From contig NZ_SRLC01000003.1 in NCBI RefSeq assembly GCF_004765605.1, positions 248,001 to 312,000 of the forward strand: 64,000 nucleotides of DNA, given 5' to 3'. A program made the translations under genes and the position numbers. Shown here in pieces: positions 25,447-33,596 of this stretch. How positions within the stretch are numbered: the first letter of the stretch is position 1; every line of letters begins with the position of its first letter. Origin of the DNA: Hymenobacter aquaticus (GTDB taxonomy: Bacteria > Bacteroidota > Bacteroidia > Cytophagales > Hymenobacteraceae). The notes under the pieces were generated by a model that saw nothing but the letters and a program-made list of their open reading frames with translations, was not told the DNA's origin and searched no databases.

Positions 25447-26049
25447 TCACATCTGACCCACCTGCTTATAAACCGGCAGCTCATAAAACGGCCGCAGCAG
25501 CACCACTACATCCAGGGCGTCGGCCAGGGCCTGGTGGGCCACGGTATCGTCCGCGAAGTGGGCGCGGGCCTTGCAGATGCTCATGGTGGGCAGGCGGGTA
25601 TCCTTGCGCCAGTTCAGGTAGAAGGCGGCGGGGTCGAGCAGGGCCGGCTCGTGGCGCACCAGCGTGCCCCAGCCCGGCAGCAGGCGCAGAAACGGCACGT
25701 CGAAGGGCCCGATGTTCTTGCCGGCCAGCGTCACCACCACGCAGTCGTGCTTGTCGGCCCGAAAGCCTTGCTGCTGCAGAAACTCGCGCAGCTGGGGCAC
25801 CAGCTCGGCGGGCGTGCACCGCTCGGGGTTGGCATCCTTGCGGGCCAGCTCCTCCAGCAACCCGGCATTCAGGGCCAGGGCGCCAGCCGTGCCCACGTAC
25901 TCGGGGTGGCGCACGCAGCGCCGGAACGCCGGCAGCTCGGCCAGGGGCAGCACGCGCCTGGTATCTTCCACCACGGCGGCGAGTTCAATAATCTGATGCC
26001 GGTCGGGGTTGCCGCCGGTGGTTTCTAGGTCGAGGGAAACGTAGCGCAT
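25447..26049 (-). CDS. DnaQ-like 3'-5' exonuclease (DEDD family)
   Basis: 200 residues beginning MRYVSLDLETTGGNPDRHQI. The exo I motif is DLETTG (Asp7, Glu9). Exo II is KNIGPFDVPFLRLL, with its Asp near residue 119. The exo III region AHFADDTVAHQALADALDVV supplies the His and Asp of a DEDDh enzyme. It is a stand-alone exonuclease domain, not part of a polymerase, and is similar to oligoribonuclease/RNase T-like or DNA-repair exonucleases. It sits between two delta-60 genes with no functional link apparent. Confidence 0.88.
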   Translation of the reverse strand: MRYVSLDLETTGGNPDRHQIIELAAVVEDTRRVLPLAELPAFRRCVRHPEYVGTAGALALNAGLLEELARKDANPERCTPAELVPQLREFLQQQGFRADKHDCVVVTLAGKNIGPFDVPFLRLLPGWGTLVRHEPALLDPAAFYLNWRKDTRLPTMSICKARAHFADDTVAHQALADALDVVVLLRPFYELPVYKQVGQM

Positions 26050-26095
26050 AGTGGCCTGCTATACGAGGCCGGAGCCCGGGCCGCTGCCTGGCGGC

Positions 26096-26728
26096 TTAGT
26101 GGTCGGCGCGCACCCCGGCCCGCACGGGCACCGACAGCCGGTTTTCGGGCGGCGGCACCGGGCACGAGTACTTACCACTGGTATTGTAGGCGCAGTAGGG
26201 GTTGTAGGCCCGGTTGAAATCGAGCCACACGGTGCGGGTTTTCGGAATGCGGAAGTCGAGGTAGCGGCCCCCGCCGTAGGTGTCGTGGCCGTTGGTGGGG
26301 TCGGTGAAGGGCACGAACAGGTAATCCTCGTAGCCGGGCTTGCGCATCAGGTCCAGGCCCTGGTACACGTTCAGCTGGAGCTTTTTACCATTCAGGGTGA
26401 AGTGCAGCTCGCCGTATTTGCGGTATTCGGGCTCCCGCAGGCCGGTGGTTTTCATCTTGAACGGGGCCGACGTCGAGTCGCGCACGAAGGTGGCCTCCAC
26501 GTAGTAGCGGTAGTCGGCCGCAAAGAACGGCAGGCCTTGGAAGGCGCCGCGGGCTTCGGCCGGCAGCGGCGTGCGGGCCGGGTCGCGGTACTCGGCATTC
26601 AGCTCCTGCTGAAAGGCCAGCACAGCCTCGGCATGGGCCGCCGGCGTGAGGCGCACCGGGCTTTGGGCAAAGCCGGCGGCGGTCAGCACGACCATAACCA
26701 TCAAAGTCAATCCGTATTTCTTAGCCAT
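26096..26728 (-). CDS. DUF1684 domain-containing secreted protein
   Basis: 210 residues from ATG 26728, since MAKKYGLTLMVMVVLTAAGFAQ is a good signal peptide (an upstream in-frame start adds ten unlikely residues). The conserved C-terminal block TVWLDFNRAYNPYCAYN...YSCPVPPPENRLSVPV and the earlier FVPFTDPTNGHDTYGGGRYL identify DUF1684, a family of unknown function common in Bacteroidota and Actinobacteria. It is likely periplasmic or extracellular. Confidence 0.92.
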   Translation of the reverse strand: MAKKYGLTLMVMVVLTAAGFAQSPVRLTPAAHAEAVLAFQQELNAEYRDPARTPLPAEARGAFQGLPFFAADYRYYVEATFVRDSTSAPFKMKTTGLREPEYRKYGELHFTLNGKKLQLNVYQGLDLMRKPGYEDYLFVPFTDPTNGHDTYGGGRYLDFRIPKTRTVWLDFNRAYNPYCAYNTSGKYSCPVPPPENRLSVPVRAGVRADH

Positions 26729-26738
26729 AGAACACTCG

Positions 26739-26775
26739 AAAAAAGAAAGCCGCCGCACCGGAAGGGTGCGGCGGC
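26739..26775 (-). terminator. Terminator of the second delta-60 gene
   Basis: Arms GCCGCCGCACC (26749-26759) and its complement (26765-26775) with a 5-base loop. The A-run at 26739-26748 becomes a T-tract on the minus strand. Confidence 0.85.
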
Positions 26776-26806
26776 AAACCTACGGAGCTTAGCCGACATG
26801 CTTGGG

Positions 26807-29308
26807 TTACTCGACCACCACGCGGCGCGTCACAGTGCCTTCTGCGTAATCGACGCGCAGCACGTACAGCCCGGCGGGCAGCCCGGCCAGGGGCAGCGCC
26901 AGCTGCTGGCTGCTCACGGGCTGGGTCAGCACGGCGCGGCCCAAGGCATCGAGCAGCTGCACGGTGCGGGGCTGGGCCGCCGCATCCAGGCTTAGGTGCA
27001 GGGTGCCGTGGGCGGGCACGGGCCAGGCCTGGGTAGTGGCCGCCAGCTGCTGGCTGCTCACGGCCAGCACGTTGGAGGCCGTCAGGCGGGCTATGGCCGG
27101 CCGCACCTGCGGGCCAACCTGCGCGAAGCTGCCCCCAATTACAAACTTGCCGTCGGGCTGCACCACGATGGAGCGAATGGTACCCGTTACCAGTTCCGGG
27201 CCAGCCACAAAGCTGTTGTCGAGGGTGCCATCGGCCAGCAGGCGGAACAACGAGCCCTGGTTGACGCCGCCGACCAGCTGTCCGCCGGAGGCTCCCACCA
27301 GAATACGACCATTGGGCTGCACCGCCAGCTCGGCAATGGCCCCGCTGCCCAGGCCGGTAGTCAGCGTGGTATTCACGCTACCGTTGGCGTTCAGCCACAC
27401 CAGGTTATTGCGGGCCACGCCGCCGTAGCTGCTGAAGATGCCGCCAACCAGCAGGGCGTCATTCGCCAGGGGCACCAGCTTGGTAATTGAGCGGTTGCCC
27501 CCGACCGGGACGAACAGCGCGAAGCTGGGGTCGAAGCCGCCGGCCGGCAGCAGCCGCACCACGCTTTCGGTAGGCGTATTGTTGAACCGCGAAAACCCTC
27601 CACCGACGTAGTGGCGGCCATCGGGCAGCGTGGAAATGGTGGATACGGCGCTGGATGGCCCCGAGCCAATGGCCTGCATGTAGGTGCCGTCGAGCTGGCC
27701 ATTGGGCAGCAGACGGTGCAGGTAGGAGGTCCGGCCACCCAACGTAGCCCCCGCGCCAGTGGACCCAATCAGCAGGCCGCCGTCAGCCTGGGCGGCGATG
27801 ACGCTGATGAATGGCGTGCCGGAAACCTGGTTGATAAACGACCCGTCGAAGCTGCCGTCAGTTAGCAGGCGCGCGATGCTGGGCGAGGAGTTGCCGTTGA
27901 CGGTGGTGAAAAGACCGCCAATGACGATACGGCCACTAGGCTGCAGATCCAGGGTGTTGATAGCGGCATCGACCACCGGCAGGCGGAAGGTAGCATCCGG
28001 GGTGCCGTCCGGGTTCAGGCGCGCCAGGTTGGTGGCGGCCTGCCCGTTTATCTCCCGGAAGCTGCCGGCCACCACCAGCTTGCCATCCGGCTGCGGTGCC
28101 AGCTTCGTGATGGTGCCGTAGCCGTCCAGCGCCGACTGAAAGCCGGCTGAAACCTGGAAAGCCGAAGTGAGACGCACCAGCGACTTATTGGCAGCGGTGC
28201 CGAAGCGGGTGAAGTTGCCGCCAACCAGCAGCTCCCCGTTGGCTTGCGGCAGCAGCACGTTGACGGTATTGTTGAGCAAGCCATTGCCGTTTACCTGCGG
28301 GTCCACGTCGCCGTTGGGCAGAAAGCGGGTCAGGTAGTAGTTACCGGGCGGAATGTTGCCACTGACGCAGCTGCGGGCCAGCAGCACGCGGCGGCTCTCG
28401 TCCACAAAAATTCGGGTGTTGCTATAAATGGAAGTAGTGAAGCAGTACGAAGAGGTTGTGGTCCGGAACGAGGTGTCGAGGGAGCCGTCGAGGTTCAGGC
28501 GCGTCAGCTCGCTCTGCAGGCCCTGCACCAGCGCCTGCCCGGTTACGGGGTCGATGCCCAGGGCATAGATGGCGGACGACGAAACCGGGGGCACGTAGCT
28601 GGCGTCGTGGGCTCCGGTGCTGAGCAGGCGCACGATCTTGCCCGTGGCGCGGTCGTTGAAGCCGGTGAAACTGCCCCCAACCAGCAGGGTGCCGGCCGGT
28701 TCGCGGGCCACGACAAACGCCTCGCCCCCGTTGATGCCCGTGCCAATGGCCGCAGCAAATGCCTGGTCGATGCTGCCGTCCGGATTCAGGCGCACCAGGC
28801 CCGGCGTGGGGGTGCCGTTGAAGCTGGTGAAGCCGCCGGCCAGCACGATCTTGCCGTCGGGCTGCAGCAGCATAGAGCGCAGGGCCCCGCCCGCAATGCC
28901 ACTGCCCGCGCTGAAGCCGCTGGCCACCGAGCCATCCGGGTTCAGCTTCACCAGATTTGGATAAACGCGCCCGTTGATCAGAAACGGCCCGATGGAGAAA
29001 GCCAGCACCTGGCCGCCGGGCAGCACTTCCAGCCGGGCCGCCGAGGTACTGCTGCTGGTCGCGAAGCTGGGGTCCAGCGTTCCGTCGTTGTTCAGGCGTA
29101 CGATGGCCGCCGTGGCCGCCCCGTTCACGCGCACGATGTTGCCGCTGACAATGTACTTACCGTCGGGCTGCTGGGCCGCCGCCGTAATAATGGCGGTCTG
29201 GTACAGACTCGGGGCCAGGAAGGTCGGGTCGAGACTCTGGGCGCGGCCCTGGGGCACGATGCACCACGACAGCAGCCACAGGAAAAGGCTAGGTAAAAGG
29301 TGTTTCAT
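26807..29308 (-). CDS. Secreted delta-60 repeat protein with T9SS sorting domain (2)
   Basis: 833 residues: a signal peptide (MKHLLPSLFLWLLSW...GRAQ), about 13-14 delta-60 repeats (QPDGK/RL...DGS.D.SF pattern), and a type A T9SS C-terminal domain (AWPVPAHGTLHLSLDAAAQP, then GLYVLRVDYAEGTVTRRVVV). It is paralogous to the genes at 22912 and 29459. The 3' part encoding the sorting domain (26915-27056) matches 29567-29708 of the next paralogue with only about two differences in 142 bases, far closer than the rest of the genes. This points to recent gene conversion or duplication. It is secreted to the cell surface, with function unknown. Confidence 0.93.
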   Translation of the reverse strand: MKHLLPSLFLWLLSWCIVPQGRAQSLDPTFLAPSLYQTAIITAAAQQPDGKYIVSGNIVRVNGAATAAIVRLNNDGTLDPSFATSSSTSAARLEVLPGGQVLAFSIGPFLINGRVYPNLVKLNPDGSVASGFSAGSGIAGGALRSMLLQPDGKIVLAGGFTSFNGTPTPGLVRLNPDGSIDQAFAAAIGTGINGGEAFVVAREPAGTLLVGGSFTGFNDRATGKIVRLLSTGAHDASYVPPVSSSAIYALGIDPVTGQALVQGLQSELTRLNLDGSLDTSFRTTTSSYCFTTSIYSNTRIFVDESRRVLLARSCVSGNIPPGNYYLTRFLPNGDVDPQVNGNGLLNNTVNVLLPQANGELLVGGNFTRFGTAANKSLVRLTSAFQVSAGFQSALDGYGTITKLAPQPDGKLVVAGSFREINGQAATNLARLNPDGTPDATFRLPVVDAAINTLDLQPSGRIVIGGLFTTVNGNSSPSIARLLTDGSFDGSFINQVSGTPFISVIAAQADGGLLIGSTGAGATLGGRTSYLHRLLPNGQLDGTYMQAIGSGPSSAVSTISTLPDGRHYVGGGFSRFNNTPTESVVRLLPAGGFDPSFALFVPVGGNRSITKLVPLANDALLVGGIFSSYGGVARNNLVWLNANGSVNTTLTTGLGSGAIAELAVQPNGRILVGASGGQLVGGVNQGSLFRLLADGTLDNSFVAGPELVTGTIRSIVVQPDGKFVIGGSFAQVGPQVRPAIARLTASNVLAVSSQQLAATTQAWPVPAHGTLHLSLDAAAQPRTVQLLDALGRAVLTQPVSSQQLALPLAGLPAGLYVLRVDYAEGTVTRRVVVE

Positions 29309-29458
29309 GGAATAAGAAATAGAGAAAAGAGGGTTAAGGATTCAAGGAGCAGCCAATAGCACCTGCTGCTCTTGGCTGCTCCTCGATGATACGCTATGCG
29401 GCAAGTTCAACATAAACAGTTTGTAAGACAAGCCGTTGCCGACCGCACTACCCGACCC

Positions 29459-31996
29459 CTACTCCACCACCACCCGGCGCGTCACGGGGCCGGCGTCATA
29501 CTCCACGCGTAGCAAGTAAACGCCGGCCCGCAATCCGGCGAGGGGCAGCAGCATCTGCGGCCTGGTCACGGGCTGGGTCAGCACGGCGCGGCCCAGGGCA
29601 TCGAGCAGCTGCACGGTGCGGGGCTGGGCCGCCGCATCCAGGCTTAGGTGCAAGGTGCCGTGGGCGGGCACGGGCCAGGCCTGGGTAGTGGCCGCCAGCT
29701 GCTGGCTGCCCACCGCCAGAATGGCGGGCGAAGTCAGGCGGGCCAGGCCGGAGCGCGCCGTGCCGCCAACCTGGGTGAAGGTACCGGCCACCAGCAAGGC
29801 TCCGTCGGGCTGCACGGCCAGCGTATTCACGTAGGTTTCGTAGGGAGTCAGCAGGTTCTGGGTGCTGAAGCCGGCCACGGGCGAGCCAGTGGCTTCGAGC
29901 ATCGCCACCGGGCCCAGCGCGCCGCGCCCGATGCGGCTGCCGCCCAGCAGGATGCGGCCGTTGGGCAGCAGATGCAGGGCCTTGATGGCGGTGTTGCTCA
30001 GGGTCAGGGCAAAGAAGGGGTCCAGGGCGCCGCTGTTGCCCAGGCGCGCCACCCGGCCCCCCTCACCGTTAATCTGCACGTCGCCGATCAGCACCTGGCC
30101 CTGGGGCAGCGGCTCCACGCGGGGCACGGGAATCTCGCCAAGGGTGGCAGAGAAGGTATTGTCGCGGCTGCCGGTGGCGTTGAGCCGCACCAGGGCCGAG
30201 GTGGTCACGCCGGCAAACTGCCGGAACGAGCCGGCTACGTAGTGCCGGCCATCGGCCAGCACGGCCAGATCGTAGACGATGGGGCTGGAGCCGGGGAAAG
30301 TGGGGCCGCCCGCCAGCGCCGTGTTGTAGGAGGAAAAGGCAACGCCCGCCGTCGAGAGCCGGTGCAGCGGGCCCGTGATGTTGTTGAACGTGGCCGGACC
30401 GCCGCCCACCAGCAGGCTGCCGTCGGGGAGCTGGGCCAGGGCCAGCACGGGCTCATTGGTGGTAGCGCTGGCCGTCGTGGTAAAGGAGGCATCGGCGCTG
30501 CCATCGGGCAGCAGCCGGCCCACCAGGGCGCAGGCCCGGTCGTCGACGGCGGTGAACGGGCCACCCACCACGATCCGGCCGTCGGCCTGCAGCAGCACCT
30601 GCGTTACTTCCGCATTGGCCCCAGTGCCGCGGAAACCCGCGTCCAGGGTGCCGTCGGCGTTGAAGCGGGCCAGGTTGCCCATGCTCTGGCCATTGATCAG
30701 CGAAAAGTTGCCCCCGGCCAGTATTTTCCCGTCCGGCTGCACTTTCAGGGCGTTAATCGTGCCGGGCTGAGTAATGACGGGGCGGAACGTGGCCGATGCC
30801 TGGGCCTGGTCGTTGAGGCGCACCAGGCACACGTTGCGCAGGGTGCCGTAGCGCTGAAACTCGCCCCCAATCAGGATGTTGCCGTCGGCCAGGGCCCGCA
30901 GGCTGGCAACGCGGCCATCAAGCTGGCGCTGCACGGCAAACTGGGTATCGAGCTGGCCCGAGGGCAGCATCCGAAACAGGTAGTCGTTGCCGGACACGGC
31001 CGCAGTGCCCGCAAAGCAGCTCTGGTACGTGATGCGGCCCTGGCCGTCGACCACCAGCGTCTCGTTTTCGGAGGTGCTGCACTCGGGCAAGATGTTGGAC
31101 GTAAAGGTATTGTCGAGCTGCCCCGAGGGCAGGAGGCGCACAAACTCGCGGGTATTCAGCGCGTAGCGGTTGCCGCGCACCACAATGTTATTGGTGCGCG
31201 GGTCCAGGGCCAGGGCGTAGATAATCGGGTTGGGAAACGTAGTATTCGTGCGCAGCACCGGATTAAACGACGTATCCAGGGAGCCGTCGGCCAGCAGCCG
31301 CACCAGGCCCGCGCGGCCCGTGCCCTGGTAGTTTTCGAAGCGTCCGCCCACCACGATCTTGCCATCGGGCTGCACGACTACGGCCCCCATGTTCACGCTG
31401 AGACCCGCCGGGCCCGACACGAAGCCGTTGCCCAACGCCGTAGAAAACGCCTGATCCACCGAGCCGTTGGCGTTCAGCCGCACCAGCCCCGGCGACTTCA
31501 CCCCGTTGAACTGGTAGAAGTCGCCGGCCAGCAGGAACTTGCCATCGGGCTGCACGGCCACGCTCCTGATGAAGGCTGAGGCACCGGTACCCACGTTGAA
31601 GTCGGCCGCCACGGTTCCGTCGGCATTCAGCTTGGCTACCGTGTTGAAGGTGCGCCCGCCCACCAGCACCGCGTAGGCAAAGGCCAGCACCTGCCCGTTG
31701 GGCAGCAGCCGCACCTTTTCAATGCGGGCCCGGCCGGCGGCGGCGGCCGTAAAGGCCGCGTCCAGGGTGCCGTCGGCGTTGAGGCGGGCCAGGCCGGTGG
31801 CCGCCGTGCCATTTATCTGGCTGAAGGTGCCACTCACCAGGTATTTGCCGTCGGGCTGCTCCAGGGCGTCCGTCACCACGCCCGGGCGCTGCACGTTCAC
31901 GGGGGCAAAGCTGGGGTCCAGGGTCTGGGCCAGGGCGGCCGGATAATGGGTCAGTCCGACGGACAGCGCGACCAGCAAGCGTATTAGTTTTTTCAT
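29459..31996 (-). CDS. Secreted delta-60 repeat protein with T9SS sorting domain (3)
   Basis: 845 residues: a signal peptide (MKKLIRLLVALSVGL...ALAQ), delta-60 repeats throughout (for example LRVLADGNILIGGEF-like units with NADGTLDAAF), and a type A T9SS sorting domain ending GVYLLRVEYDAGPVTRRVVV. It is the most upstream of three paralogues on the same strand. A 150-base gap with an A/T-rich stretch separates it from the second. All three open their mature regions with similar words (LDPSF/LDPTF). The surface role is unknown. Confidence 0.93.
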   Translation of the reverse strand: MKKLIRLLVALSVGLTHYPAALAQTLDPSFAPVNVQRPGVVTDALEQPDGKYLVSGTFSQINGTAATGLARLNADGTLDAAFTAAAAGRARIEKVRLLPNGQVLAFAYAVLVGGRTFNTVAKLNADGTVAADFNVGTGASAFIRSVAVQPDGKFLLAGDFYQFNGVKSPGLVRLNANGSVDQAFSTALGNGFVSGPAGLSVNMGAVVVQPDGKIVVGGRFENYQGTGRAGLVRLLADGSLDTSFNPVLRTNTTFPNPIIYALALDPRTNNIVVRGNRYALNTREFVRLLPSGQLDNTFTSNILPECSTSENETLVVDGQGRITYQSCFAGTAAVSGNDYLFRMLPSGQLDTQFAVQRQLDGRVASLRALADGNILIGGEFQRYGTLRNVCLVRLNDQAQASATFRPVITQPGTINALKVQPDGKILAGGNFSLINGQSMGNLARFNADGTLDAGFRGTGANAEVTQVLLQADGRIVVGGPFTAVDDRACALVGRLLPDGSADASFTTTASATTNEPVLALAQLPDGSLLVGGGPATFNNITGPLHRLSTAGVAFSSYNTALAGGPTFPGSSPIVYDLAVLADGRHYVAGSFRQFAGVTTSALVRLNATGSRDNTFSATLGEIPVPRVEPLPQGQVLIGDVQINGEGGRVARLGNSGALDPFFALTLSNTAIKALHLLPNGRILLGGSRIGRGALGPVAMLEATGSPVAGFSTQNLLTPYETYVNTLAVQPDGALLVAGTFTQVGGTARSGLARLTSPAILAVGSQQLAATTQAWPVPAHGTLHLSLDAAAQPRTVQLLDALGRAVLTQPVTRPQMLLPLAGLRAGVYLLRVEYDAGPVTRRVVVE

Positions 31997-32189
31997 ATAT
32001 TTCTGGGTGTATCTACAACAAAGCTACTGACCAGCCGGCGATATTCCTGTTTGCAGCGGCGGTTTTCGGGCAATTTCCAGCGGTGGGCAGGCCGTTTTCG
32101 GCGGGCTAGCGGTGGCCCGAGCCCTGCCCCCTTTCTTGCGCCGGCCGCGCCGGTCGGGTTTCGCGGCGGCCGGGCGGCCCGGCGCACCC

Positions 32190-32223
32190 AAAAAAGCCGC
32201 CGACCCAGGCGGGCCGGCGGCTT
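32190..32223 (-). terminator. Terminator of the 206-residue hypothetical gene
   Basis: Arms AAGCCGCCG (32194-32202) and its complement (32215-32223), with an A-run on the left giving a T-tract on the minus strand. It lies just past the stop at 32261. Confidence 0.7.
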
Positions 32224-32260
32224 CCAACGCTACCCTGGGCCGGCCAGGGTCAGCTCAGGC

Positions 32261-32881
32261 TTACTGCACGATGCGGCTCAGCACGTCCGTGAAAGGCTGC
32301 TGATCGGTGTCGCCGCCCACGGCGGCCACCTTGCAGTGCACCCGTTCGCCGGTTTTGCAGGCCGTGAGCAGCGCGTCGCCGTCGCGCACGACCACCGTCA
32401 GCCACTGGTTGTCGGGCTTGGCCGCGTCCAGGGTGTAGAGGTACTTGAGGGCTACCGCGTGGGGCGGGCGCTTGGCCTTGGCGCACAGCGTGCCCGGCTG
32501 CGGCCCATCGACGAGCTGGAAGCGCGAGGGGGCCTCCAGCGTGGTATGCCGCTCCCGCTCCTTGCCCAGGGCCAGGCCGGTCGAGAGCAGCGCCGCCTCG
32601 TCATCGGGGTATTGCGCGTTGGCCAGCTGGGCCACCCCGGCCAGGGCGCGGTTCAGGGTGGTGCGCAGCTGCTGAAGCTGGGCCGTCTGGGTGGGCGTGG
32701 GGTGCAGGATACTGGCCGCCGCCACATACGGCGTAAGGGCCGCCTGCAAGGCGTCGGTCTGCGCCTTGGCCTCGGGAAAGCGGGCATTGCCGCTCATGTT
32801 GGTCAGGCAGTTTTGGGCTAGCGCCCCCACGTCCATTTTCGGAACGTTGTCGAAGTTGATGATAAGCTTACGGGATGGCAT
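32261..32881 (-). CDS. Hypothetical cytoplasmic protein (helical N-terminus, beta-rich C-terminus)
   Basis: 206 residues from ATG 32881 (MPSRKLIINFDNVPKMDVGA). The frame stays open for another 740 bases upstream, but that extension runs through the tandem array and is not protein-like, so I use the internal start. The N-terminal 120 residues are helical (KAQTDALQAALTPYVAAASI, TAQLQQLRTTLNRALAGVAQ). The C-terminal part (ALKYLYTLDAAKPDNQWLTV) looks like a small beta-sandwich of the kind predicted to be fibronectin-III-like. No signal peptide or enzymatic motif is seen, and no function can be proposed. Confidence 0.65.
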   Translation of the reverse strand: MPSRKLIINFDNVPKMDVGALAQNCLTNMSGNARFPEAKAQTDALQAALTPYVAAASILHPTPTQTAQLQQLRTTLNRALAGVAQLANAQYPDDEAALLSTGLALGKERERHTTLEAPSRFQLVDGPQPGTLCAKAKRPPHAVALKYLYTLDAAKPDNQWLTVVVRDGDALLTACKTGERVHCKVAAVGGDTDQQPFTDVLSRIVQ

Positions 32882-33596
32882 GATAAAAATGAGCAAAGAA
32901 GTACGCACGAGAAAGAAAGGCCAGTTGGCCGCGAAGCACCCGGTTTCTTCGTCGCCATACGGCCCCCCGCCGCCCACGGTACCGGGCCACCACGCCCGGA
33001 AGTGCCGGCCCACCGCGTAGGCCGGCAGCTCCCACGTAGTGGCGGGAGCTGCCCACGCGTAGCAGAGCGTGTCCAATACGTTGGCGGGTGTTTCCAATGC
33101 ATTGGAAGACGTTTCCAATGCGTTGTCGGGCGTTTCCAACGCATCGGAAGGCGTTTCCAATGCGTTGGCGGACGTTTCCAATACGTTGGAAGGTGTTTCC
33201 AATGCGTTGGAAGCCTTCTCCAATACGTTGGCGGACGTTTCCAACGTATTGGAAACGCTCGTCAGCACCTGGCAGGGCGCATTCAACACGGGGCGGCGAC
33301 GCGAGTAGCCGGGGATAGAAACAAGAGACGGGCGCGGCGTGGCGGCGCGGGTGGAGCAATACTTCCACGGGATACATAACGATAGGACACACAACCCAAC
33401 CACCGTAAATCGGCAGCCGGGCAGACCGGGATGCTTAACAGAAATAACTAATACAATATAGGTATTATCCAGCTTCAAAACCAAGCGGGCACGCACCATC
33501 TTTTTGCAAACCGGGAGCTGGTCTGCCGCCGCTGGCGCGGCGTATTTTGTCGGCTTCAGCATCCCATTCAGGCCGCCTTGCGTACCTTCGTAGCCT
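32882..33596. other. 715-base region between hypothetical gene and polA
   Basis: It holds the 21-bp tandem array (33069-33257) and otherwise no gene I can support. Open frames here on both strands are extensions through the array. Just before polA, TACCTTCG at 33583-33590 resembles a Bacteroidota -7 box but lies only seven bases before the ATG, which would imply a nearly leaderless transcript. Confidence 0.5.
33069..33257. repeat. 21-bp tandem array, nine units
   Basis: Nine contiguous 21-base units with consensus near GTTTCCAATGCGTTGGCGGAC. Each contains a dyad of the form TCCAAYRCRTTGG. Because the unit length is seven codons and the core is nearly palindromic, both strands can be read as seven-residue repeats (VSNALED on plus, SNALETP on minus). 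Unit differences fall mostly on the variable positions of the dyad (ATGC, ATAC, ACGC, ACGT). It lies in the 715-base region upstream of polA. Confidence 0.9.

Noticed and set aside
33069..33257. CRISPR array
   Set aside because: The units are contiguous without unique spacers, and no cas gene is present.
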